DNA of 64,000 nt from Chlamydomonas sphaeroides (Eukaryota; Chlorophyta; Chlorophyceae; Chlamydomonadales; Chlamydomonadaceae), in assembly GCA_001662425.1 (NCBI GenBank), contig BDDC01000088.1:54665-118664 (forward strand). Reading direction: 5' to 3'. Position numbers and translations under genes: made by a program. Positions 36,401 through 46,300 of this stretch are shown piece after piece (position 1 is the first letter of the stretch; the number at the start of each line of letters is the position of its first letter). The notes under the pieces are model-generated. The model searched no databases. It saw nothing but the letters and a program-made list of their open reading frames with translations, and was not told where the DNA came from.

Positions 36401-36695
36401 GGGCAAGATGCAGTCCAGTGCTCGGCCAACCTGCACCCAGCGCAGCCCGCCTCCCGTCGCCGACCGCTCCCTTAGCACACCCGCATCGAGACCCCATCCC
36501 ACCCCACGCAATGCACCTGCATGCCCACACCACGCCTCGTCCCCAACCCGCTACGACCTCCTCACCCTCTCCGACACCGCACCCGGCGACACGCGCCGCC
36601 GCACATTGCCGCCGCACGGCACCACGCGCCGCCGCGCCCGCGCCGAGCGTGGTCCGATCTCGCTGCCATGCTCGCACCCAACCTGCGCTATGCGA
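33472..36695. other. Intergenic region with repeat copy 2
   Basis: About 3.2 kb between the kinase start and the 3' end of the next minus-strand gene. It includes the kinase promoter side, the inverted copy 2 of the dispersed repeat, and unassigned sequence with short palindromic stretches at 35,590-35,820. No intact gene is seen. Confidence 0.5.
34499..35173 (-). mobile_element. Dispersed repeat, copy 2, with a 224-codon open frame
   Basis: On the minus strand an uninterrupted frame contains TDACRQVVTTHNAIIRTLMQ, a conserved block LHPVMAEARLNANMW, and AEAYGRYLNSRRPANQAQP, before a GC-rich low-complexity end. The block is shared with copies at 28.9 kb and 39.4 kb. A HN-x-I-x-x-L helix followed by a short acidic region resembles segments that follow the reverse transcriptase in some algal non-LTR elements, but this is a weak recollection, not a match. 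No start, zinc knuckle or polymerase is present, so this is a fragment. Confidence 0.55.
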
Positions 36696-38907
36696 TCACC
36701 GGCCACCGCCGTAGCGACCCATGCCCGAGCCCGACACGCGGCCGGTGGGTCCGTACCCGTGGCCGTACCCCTCGTTGTACATCACGGGCTGCATCGGCAC
36801 TACCTGCACGGGCATGTGCACGGGCATGCCGTACGGAACCGGCCCCATCACGGGCACGTGGCTCACGGCCATGGGGTGCTGCACCATGGGCACCATGTGC
36901 ATCATGGGCATGGGTACAGGCATGCCGTACCCGGGTCCGTACGCCTGCACGTACATGGGCCGCGGCATGCGGCCGTACATGGGCGGCGGCGGCGGCGGCG
37001 GCGGCGGCGCAAATGGCGGCGGCGCGTGGTGGCGCCACGCAGCCGCGCCGCTGCCGCTTCCGGAGGCGCTGCCCGAGCCGCTGCTGCGGTTGGACGCGGT
37101 CGGCTTGGGCGGCGCCGGCTTTGCCAGAGGTGCCACCGCCGTCGCGGAGGACGCGCCGTCGGTGGACGCGCGGGGAGTGGACGTGGATGCCTGCTCCACA
37201 GCCGCTGCCGTCGCCGCAGCGGCACCGGTGTCGGGCATCGGAGCGTCGGGCCCCGCGGACGCTGAGGCGGGCGCTGGCGCCGTGGCGAACGCCGTGGTAA
37301 CGGCGGGCGCCGGGGCCGCGGCAGGGTCCGATGCAGGGGCGGGCGCCGGCACCGCGGCGGGCGCCGGAGCGGCGGCGGACGCCGGAGCAGCGGCGGGGGC
37401 CGGTGCAGCGGCCGGCGCTGGAGCAGCGGTGGGCGCCGGCGCAGCGGCGGGGGCCGGAGCAGCGTCCGCGGGGTCCGGCGCTCCGGTGGGCGCCGGTGTA
37501 GCGGCTGGGGCGGACTCCACAGGCGGCGAGGCACCGCCTGCCGCCGCCGGCGTCTCCGCCGCCTCAGGCCGGTCGGCTGCCGCGCCCGTCGCGCTGTGCG
37601 ACGCCGCCTCGGCCCGATTCAGGCAGCTGTCCGCCTCGCTGTGCTGCCCGCTGCTGCCGCTCGCTGCGGCGCCGCCCTTGGGCACGTCCCCGTCGGCCGC
37701 CTCCGCCTTGTTGGCGGCCTTGGCCGGCCTCGCCAAGTCGCTGAGCTTGGCGAGCCACGCCGCCTCCACCTCGGCCCGCCACGCGCGCGCGGTGATCGCG
37801 CCCTGCGCAGCGCACGCACACACGGGGTGCCACATCGATCGGTGCGAGCCGCAACGGTCCTTCCGGCACAGGGTCCGTAACTACGGCAATCTGTACAGCC
37901 ACTTCGTGACGGCCTCGATCATCTCGGTGCCGCACAGTACCCACGGCAGCCCGCTCCCGCCCTAGGCGCCCATTCCGTCCCGCAGCACCCACCATGTTCT
38001 GCAGCTCGGCCAGGGACTTGAGTGGCGCCGGCGCCTGCGCCACCACGAACGCGGCGCTGGCGTCCCAGCCGAAGGCCACGCGCAGGCGCAGCTGCGTCTT
38101 GAGGGTCATGTGGTGCGGCGGCACGGTGATGAGCGCGGCCGCCGAGGCGCTGCGCGGCCGCACGACGCCGCTGTGCCGCTCGAACAGGGGCTTAGGCGCG
38201 GCGCCAAACAGCCCGTCCGCGTCCGCAGCCGTCTTGGCCGCTGGCTGCGGCGGCGTTGCGGCGGCGGCCGGTGCGGTCGCGGCTGTGGTTTTCTTAGCTG
38301 GCGGCTCTGCAGGCGCGCAGTCAGCGACGGCCGGTGGGGGCTCCGCGACCGGTGGCTCCGGGGCTGCCTCCACGGCACCGCCGGCCTGGGCCGACTGAGC
38401 GCGGCGGGCGCCAGCCAGCGCAAGTAGGACTCCAGCGGCAGCCTGTGATGCCGAGGATGCGATGAGGCTCCGTGCGCTGAGCGCGGGGCCAGCCACGCGC
38501 GGCACCGTCACGGAGGCAATCGTCCCAAACGCCACAACGTCTGACACAGCGGGCGCCGGGCCCTGAGTCGTTGAGGCGAACGGTGAAGCTGCTTCTGCTG
38601 TTGCTGGCTTTGATGGCGAAGGGCTGAGAGGCGTCTGTGCCGCACAGATTTCCCGCAAGAGCTCGCCCAGCTCGATATCGCCAAACACGAGGTCCTCATT
38701 GCCGGTGAAGTCGCCAAACGTTAGCTCCGCTACGGTTGGCTGTGCCACTAGCAGTCTCGGCGAGTTTGGGGTTGAGCGAATAGGTATCGGAACTGGTACC
38801 AGGAGGCCCGTTGCATCGTGAAAGAGGTACAGCGACCGCTCAACGTGGCGGAACAGAGCGGTTTCCCTGCGCCTGCACCCATGCGCAGCTGGGGAGGTTT
38901 CCCTCAT
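36696..38907 (-). CDS. Unknown protein, paralogue A of a tandem pair (Ala/Pro-rich linker, Met/Pro-rich tail)
   Basis: Two exons (38907-37993, 37802-36696) give 673 residues. The family is not recognised. The N-terminal half carries a block with SGVVRPRSASAAALITVP, LRVAFGW, and VVAQAPAPLKSLAELQNM. The intron follows that last Met in phase 0, exactly as in paralogue B at 41244-42393. After the intron comes a Trp-containing helix (ARAWRAEVEAAWLAKLSDLA), about 190 residues of Ala/Pro repeats, a proline run, and a Met/Pro/Tyr/Gly-rich tail (PVPMPMMHMVPMVQHPMAV, YNEGYGHGYGP). No signal peptide or membrane segment is seen. The low-complexity parts suggest a disordered scaffold or RNA-associated protein, but that is inference only. 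Confidence 0.75.
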
Positions 38908-41243
38908 TTGCGCCAGGGTCAGCGTCTAGAAGCTGCTACATGATGGCCTGCAATGTTCAGGTGATCCTACAAATCGTAACAGTAGAGCAGGAGCAGGAGC
39001 AGCGTTCATGCTGTGTTGAAGGCGCGAAAATAAAGCCAAACACACGATCCATGCTTCTCCCGCCCCCGCAACCAACGTCCGCCCCTTATCCCCGCTCGGT
39101 AGTGGTGAACGGTACCTTGGGTTCTTTGGTGTAGCGACCGGACTCCGATGGAAGGCGCGCGATGAAGCCTGACACACGAATCGCCCCGATTCTCATCCCA
39201 ACCCCACCCCAGAGAACGCAAACCCCACGTCCGCGAAATGTGAACTATACGGTTGAGACAAGTAGCAAGGGGCGTACCCCCAATCCGTGCTACATCTGGG
39301 GCTTCAGATTATGATAAGGCGCTTGACGCATGCTCCCACCGCCCTATCGATTCGCATTACGTCACAGTGCCGGAACTCGTGTCGGACGCGACCCCTGGTC
39401 CCTTAAGGGTGAAGCTTCACCCGGACGTGGCCGGGGTACACTTGAATGCAGACCAATGGCATGCAACTCTCCCCCTCCTCGAGCTAGCACACGCATACGG
39501 CCGCTAACGCAACAGCCGCCGCCCAGCCAACCAGGCACAGCCAAGAAGCAGGGCCCGCCCTCGCCGCCAACTCAGCCCCCTACACCGCTACGGTTGCGCT
39601 TGGCACCGCCCGAGGCCGAGCTCGGCCGCCTGCCGCGGCCTCCGTCCGCGTTGTCGCCGGCAGATGTGGCCTTTCAAATGAGGTCCAGCGTGGAAGTCAT
39701 TGGAGGGCAGGTGCGGCAGCAGGACGCCATGCGTGCACGCGCGCAGGGTGGCCGTCACCTCAAAGCACGGCAAGCAGGTGAGACCGCAGCTGCCCGAGGA
39801 GAGCGGGCTGGGGGGCTGAGTAGCTGAAGGCGTAGCTGGAGGCGTTACGGGCGCTCGGGCGCATTGAGGCCCGCCGCAGGCCACGTGCCGCACGATCCCA
39901 GACCCTCCCCCACATATACTTTACGTCCCTTGTTCCAACTTTGCAGCACACACACACACTGCGGGCCGCGCGGGTCGTGCTTACTATATGTTACCTACTT
40001 CTAAACACACACAAACGCGCCCCCCTCCTGTCCCCTCACCGGCCAATACACCAGCCCCCATCAGTGCGTGGCGGCCTCGGTGGTGGCGGAGCTGCTCGAG
40101 GGCTAGGGCGCAGCGGCGCGGCGCGTGGAGCTGGCGGCTGCTGCCACCGCCGCTATCGCCGCTTCCGGCTGCGCCGCGCGCGCGGCTCGCGGTGACGGAG
40201 GCGGCGCTTGGGGAGGTTGCAGCGGAGGCCACTTCCACTGCGGCGGCCACGGGCGCGGCGGCGGTGCGTGGAGGCGCTGCAGTGGCTGGCGCCGGAGTGC
40301 GCCGCGCCCTGGCCGTTGGGTGTGCCAGGGATGCTGGGGCCTGGGGGCGGGGTGCTTGCCTAGGGCAGCAGGCCTTGGGGCCTGGCGCCCTGCACCTGCC
40401 CTCACCTGCTGCGGCCGAGCCGGCTCAAGCGCCTCCTGGCTGCCGTCGTCACCAAGCCCAATGCGCCCTGCGCGGCCTGCCGGCCGGCGGTCTGCCGGCC
40501 GGCGGTCTGCCGTGGCAGTCAGTGGCCAGTGGCCTGCTAATCATGCACGCGCTGGCGCGGCTGGGCTGCCCTGGGGGACCCCATGGCGCCGCTGCCGGCT
40601 TTGCCGTTCTAGTCAAGGAGGGCCTGGCACCGCTGCCCCCGCTGCAGCTGCGGCTGGAGCTGGGCTGTCCATTGGACTGAGGTGCGGCGGTGGCAGAGGC
40701 GGAGGCCTCGCGGCTGGGCCCGCGGCGGCGTCAGTGGCGGGAGCACGCGGCCGTGGTGGGTCATGGCGCGGCGTCACTGGAACGATGATAGGGGGTCTTC
40801 GTCCTTGCTTGTGGCTACAGCTGGCGTTTTAGCAGGGCAGGGGCCATGCTACGTGCGCTGCTCCGTCCGCCGCTGATCTGCTGTTGACCGGCACCTGGTG
40901 TCCCAGGTCTGAGCAGGGGTCGAACGCGCCAAGGAAGGCGCCGCTTTGGCGTACCCTTTTTACTTGAGCCTAGCGTGGACGTCATTGGCGTAGGCTGCGG
41001 TGGCCGCTGCCAGACCGGGCCCCGCTGGCTCGGAGAGTCAGGTGCATTCCCATTCATTCTTCTTCCACAAAAAGGCCCTGCTGGCTGTTCTGTTGTTCAG
41101 GCCCGATAGCCCAGTCCGCGAGCGGAGCAGCCTGCTCCTCCTTGGCTCGTGATCGAATACAACCTCACTTGCGGTCACGCAGCAGGTGCAAATAAAAGAC
41201 ACCGGCCGATCTCGAATGAAAGGTAGGTACATCATTCAATGAA
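38908..41243. other. Intergenic region between the paralogues
   Basis: The region contains repeat copy 3 (39253-39670) and a GC-rich stretch at 39,980-40,680. That stretch has a 230-codon Ala/Gly/Arg-rich open frame which I do not accept as a gene. A short stretch near 40,965-41,000 (AGCGTGGACGTCATTGG) echoes one at 39,688-39,705, probably another piece of the same repeat family. Confidence 0.5.
39253..39670 (+). mobile_element. Dispersed repeat, copy 3
   Basis: An 84-codon frame at 39253-39507 includes VTVPELVSDATPGPLRVKLH and the shared block HPDVAGVHLNADQWHATLP, then stops after AHAYGR. The following sequence matches copy 1 closely through the QPPPSQPGTA-like segment and GAGCTCGGCCGCCTGCCGCG. 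Same orientation as copy 1, opposite to copy 2. Confidence 0.6.
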
Positions 41244-42393
41244 TTAGTGCCCGTGGCGCTGCACTCCGCCACCGCAGCCGTGCCCGAAACCCTCGCCGTA
41301 CATGTCAGGCGCGTGGACCAAGCCGGGAATGCACGGCACCGGCACCATCTCCATGCAGAACTGCATGACGTACGGCGTGTGCTGCATTACGGACACCGGG
41401 GGCACCACGGGTTCCTCCTGCATGGGCCCTGCCATCGGCACGAACACGCCCATGTTGCCGTACATGGACGACAGTGGAGCCGGTGGCGGCGGCGCCGGCC
41501 GGTGCCGTGCAAACGCGCCGCTGCCACCGCCGCTGCCGCCGCCGCCGCTGCTCGACGAGGCGGGCGTCGCGGGGCTGCTCGGCGAGCTGTAGCTGATGTC
41601 GCTCGGCGAGGCGGCGACACTCACCAGCGCCGCAAACACGTCCTCCGGAACCGCCGTCGTGACCGATGCCTGACTCGCCAGGTCGCGCGTCGCGGCGTCC
41701 TTTCGGACCGGGTCACGCCGCGCCTCCGGGTCGTGCATGTCACCGTCGCCGCCACTGCTCGCCGCCAAGGTGCCGTTGCTCGTGGCAGCGCCGACCTCAG
41801 GCTCGTAGGTGACGCCCAGCTTGAGGCACCAGCTGCGCACCACCTCGCCGCGCCAACTGAGCATCTCGTCCTTGTCCTGCATCATATGCGGCGGGGTGCA
41901 CAAGCATGCGCGGATGCGCCTCAGATTGGTGACGGAAGCCTGTCGACACCTGGCGATCCCTCCGCTGCGTCCAGAGCAGCGAGTGCGTTGCGCGGCCCAG
42001 CATCTTTGGGTTGCGATCCTTCCGATCCTCCGCGATCTGCCCCCTTACCATGTCTCGAAACTCCGGCGAGGACTTGTAGGGCCCGGGCGCCTGCGCCACA
42101 ATGGACGCCTCGTCGTCGCCCCAGCCGTGCTTCTTGCGCAGTCCCTGCTGCAGCTTGACGGGGAGATGGCGAAGCGGCACCGTGAAGCGCGCAAATTCGG
42201 CCGCGCTCTCCGCACGGACGACCCCAGTCGTGTCCTTGAATAAGAAAGCCATGTTGGGTGGCAGGGCTGAGGCCCAGACGCCCCGAACGTTGGCGAGCCG
42301 CGCACTCTCGGGGATCTCAGTGCTCGCGGCGTCCCAAACGCGCTGTGGCACTGGGACGTTACATAATGTGCCAGTAAGACGTATTTGCCGCAT
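41244..42393 (-). CDS. Unknown protein, paralogue B of a tandem pair
   Basis: Two exons (42393-42049, 41876-41244) give 325 residues. The protein shares with paralogue A the block FLFKDTTGVVRAESA, then FTVPLRHLPVKLQQGLRKK, HGWGDDEASIVAQAPGPYKS, and an intron at the same place (after PEFRDM). Next come the Trp helix LSWRGEVVRSWCLKLG, a Ser/Gly linker, and a short Met/Pro/Gly tail (VMQFCMEMVPVPCIPGLV, YGEGFGHGCGGG). It lacks the long Ala/Pro region of A. The conserved half is better kept here, so B may be closer to the ancestral form. Function is unknown; no signal peptide or membrane segment is seen. Confidence 0.78.
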
Positions 42394-43359
42394 TTTGGCT
42401 TTGCTTTTTGCGAACCCAAGCTAGAATGTCACGAAGCCTAGCCAACGCAGTGGTCAGCTTATGTTACGTACACAACAGATGTGCTACTTTACAACAATAT
42501 GAGTGTATTTGAGCTTAGAGCGTGCTGACGGCCCTAGTTCGGCAGCACGCCAATGAGCTGCAAACCGAATGCCGTGAACGTGGACGTCACGTCCAGCTAA
42601 CCTGCCTGTGTGTAGTGGTCTACGCAGGTCGATACTGTTGTGAGGTCGGTGTTGATGTGACAAGGCCGCGGCCCGGGCGGTCGCGTGTGGTAACCATTAG
42701 TCACCCGGAGACCTTCGTCCCAGGGACCTCCTTAGGGAACTCTTCCCTTGTTCGTGCGGGGAGCCCAGTTACTCGGCTTGCACATCGAGAGTTGTAATAA
42801 AATGGCTATGCAACCGCAAGCAGCGATGTGAGCCACGTCGGAGCGACTGGCCGCACAGCATCCCCGCTACGCGCCGTTCTGCGTGCCGTTGCGTGCTTGT
42901 TTGCCTGCTTGGACCCCTGTCGCATCATGGAGCAATGGTCGGTTTCGCAGAATTGCAGGTTCAGGAGGTAGGTTATTGGTGAGGTCACGCTGGCTGGCAT
43001 GCCATGAGGGCGCCCGTCAAACTGCAGAGCTGTGACGCGCTGTGGGACCTGTGGCCTGCGCCTCTCCTATCCCCACGCAGATGCCGTAGCGCATCCATCC
43101 CACTTTCTGGCGGCGGCACCACTCGGCTCAGCTGCCACCATCATGCACATGCAAGAGCACCGGTCCGTGCCGCATCCCCACTCACACGAGGTGACAGCCT
43201 CGCACTGCACCCCAATGCATGCTCGACACCATGGGGCGGGAGCCACGCTCGCACCCTCTCTCCACAACATACCGCACCGCATGCTCCAAGCCCCCTCCAC
43301 CCACACACGCGCAAAGCCATACCATCCTGCCCACGCGCCGACCGCCGCCCGGCAGGCCC
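42394..43359. other. Upstream region of paralogue B and 3' flank of the CRR1-like gene
   Basis: No gene is supported. A candidate TGTAA signal for the CRR1-like transcript lies at 42489-42493 on the minus strand, 867 bases past its stop. Confidence 0.5.
42489..42493 (-). terminator. Candidate TGTAA polyadenylation signal, CRR1-like gene
   Basis: TTACA on the plus strand. It is far from the stop, so the assignment is weak. Confidence 0.25.
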
Positions 43360-46300
43360 TTAGATGTGCTGCCGCGACAGCTGCTCGCACAGCGCTGACA
43401 GCAGCGCCGCGCCCGTGCGGCCCCACGCGTCCAAGGCGCCCAGCAGTGCGACCGCCTCGCCCCCCGCCGCCGCGCCACCGCTCGCCGCTCCGCCGCCACG
43501 GCGCCCAGACCGCAGCACCTCGGCCGCCATCGCGACCAGGTCGCCACGGCCCACCATCGACGACAGCGCACCCGGCGTCAAGCGCGCCGAGGCCGGAGCC
43601 GGAATACACCCGTCATCTGCCTCCTCGGCTGCGCCCTCGTCTCCCTCCTCGCCGCCCTGGCCTTCCTCGCCTGCGGCCTCGCCGCCGACGGCGGCGCCGC
43701 TCCCCGGCGCCGCTGCAGCCTCTTCCTCGGCGGGAGCCGGCGCCGAAACCTCCTCGGTCTCCGCGGCGCGCGTCTCCCAGCCCAGACACAGCCAGGCCCA
43801 GGCGGCCCAGGGCTGCGTGCCGATGAGGTGCCGCGCCAGGGCGCCGCTATCGGGCAGCAGCGCCGCCATGTGCAGCGGCGTCATGCCGTGCGGGCCTGCG
43901 GACGGAGCGGAACGGGCAGGAACAACAGTCAGGGCCGGCCACGGGGTACAGCAGCCGCACGCGCGGGGCCAGTAGCGCTGTGGAGACGAGGGCGGGCAGA
44001 CGAGTGCAGCTCGTTGCGCGCACCTTGCGGCAGGTCGAGCCGCAGCGGCGAGGCCAGCGGCCCGCTGGCGAAGGCCGCCAGGCAGTCCACCAGCTGAGCG
44101 CTGCCCGAAAGGACCGCCAGGGGCAGCAGCGACTGCGGGTCGGCGCCCGAGGCCGCGAGCAGCAGCAGCGGGGCCGACGGCGCGTCCGGCGCGCCGGCCG
44201 CCACGGGGGCGGCGGTGGCCGACGCTGGCGCGAGGCCGCTGGCGATGCCGTGTGCTGCGGTGAGGAGCATGGTGGCAAGGTGCGGCAGGCCCCTGCGACG
44301 GCGGGCGGATGGACGAGGTAGGCAAAGGCGCAGACGGTCAGCGGCTGCAGCTTGCAGCGCCAGCGGCACGCTTCAAGCAGGGCTGCAGCGGCGTTGCCGC
44401 AGTGCAGGGCAAGCCCTCAGCGGCGGCGCCCTCACCTGGCCACCACGTAGCGCAGCAGGCGGGCGGCGCGGCTCAGGGCGTCCTTGACCGTGGCCTCGGC
44501 CGGCGGTGGCGGCGGCGGCGCGGCCAGGAAGCCCGCCGGCCGGTCGCCACCTGCCGACGGCGGCGCAGCATGGGCGACGCCAGCGCCGGGGGCGGCAGCG
44601 GCAGCCGCTGCAGGGCCGGGGAGGACGTGCGGGCGCACGGGTAAGCATTGACAGCACTGGCTACATTTCCGAACGGCAGCGCAGTTGTGGAACATAGCCG
44701 TCCTGCCCCAACGCACCTGGGTGGCCAGCGGCAGCCGCAGCGGCGGGTGGCTGCGGCGCGACGCGGCTGGCGGTTGTAAGCAGGCCCGTGCCGCTGCTGG
44801 TGGCCCGTGTGGAGTCGCCGCCCGTGAACGACCAGCCGCCGGCGCTGCTCGCGGCCGTGTCGTACGTGGATGCCGTGGGAGGCGGGGAGCTGGGGGGCGA
44901 GCCGGCGGCGCCGGTCGACGCCTCGGCGAGGGCCGCGGGCGCCCCGGCGGGGCTGCCGCTGGCGCCGGCGCCGGCGCAGGCTGCCGTGGTGGTGGAGGCG
45001 GCCTCGGCGGAGGCGCGCATGTCAGCCAGGACCTCCAGCACAAAAGCCGCGTCCAGGGTGAACCTGCCGGGGTCAAGGTGCAAAAGCAGGTCGGTGTCAG
45101 GGGCCAGCCGCCATCGAGCAGCCCTAACGGGCACGGCGCCACAGGCCGCACAGCACGCGCGCCAACACGCAGCGCTCCTCCTCACCTGCGGAAGCCCCTC
45201 GCCGCGCGGCCTCGCCGTGCAGCCGCAGCAGCCACCGCCGCCTCGTCCCGCTCCGACGCCGACGCCGCGCGCACCGCGGCCTCCTCAGCGCGCCGCTCCT
45301 GCTCACCGACCGCCGCCGCCAGCGCGCGCAGCTCCTCCGCCGCCGCGGCGCCCTCGCCGCTGCGCCCGCGCGGCAGCACCAGCAGCGGCCACCAGCCCCC
45401 GAGCAGGTGCCCCACGCCCACCTCCACCACCATCAGCCCCACGGCGCCCGCCGGCACCGACACCGACATGCGCAGCGCCGCGCCCTCGGAGCCGGCGGCG
45501 GCCTCGGGGCCGGGCGGCAGCAGCGCGGCCGGCACGTCGTGGCCACGCAGGCGCGCAAAGGCCTTGGTGCTGGGGTGCGCCAGGTTGCGGCCTTGCAGCT
45601 GGATCACCGCCTCCGTGCCTGCGGGGCGCCGGGTGGGGGCGGGGGTGGGGGCTTCAGGTGTGGCGGTGCGTTAGGCAGTGTTTGTGGGCAGTGGACGTGG
45701 GCAGTGGACGAGCGCAGCAAAGCACACTGTGGTGTGCACGGCGGCGGCGCCAGCGGGCCACCGCTCAGGACGGATGGGAGGCCGTGCGCGAGGGGCGTGC
45801 GATGTGCAGGCGCCGAGCGGGCCCTGGCCGCCACGGCCGCACCTGCGCAAACGGCAGCGACGCTGCATCCCTCCAGGTCGGGGTGCTTGGCTCCGTCCAG
45901 GCCCCCGTCCTCGGCCGCCTCCTCCCAGCTCAGGACCACAGGCTTCTCGCCCACGCGCATCTGCAGCACCTGCCGCTCCACCTGCAGGACACGGGTGCAG
46001 GCAGCAACGCGTCAGGCGGCATGCCCGCAGGCAGCAAGCACGTCGCGCAGGGTTTGAAAGTCGATGCATTGCAGGTCGCGGCTGGGACTGCCCTCGGCTG
46101 TCCCTTCACAGCATGCCCTCGGCCCCGCCCGCGCCACCCATGCGGCCGTGGGGTCGCACACCTGCACGTATGTGTCCCTCAGGCGCTGCCCCAGCAGGCG
46201 GAACACGTCCGCCGCAACCACGTCCGCCTCCGAGGGCGGGATGAGCGCCGCCGCCAGACCCGGCAGCGGCGCGCCGCCGCGGGCCGCCGGGGTGCGCTGC

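Noticed and set aside
39988..40680. 230-codon plus-strand open frame, Ala/Gly/Arg-rich
   Set aside because: Composition follows the GC-rich DNA in every frame; no domain, no homologue recognised, and it lies beside repeat copy 3.
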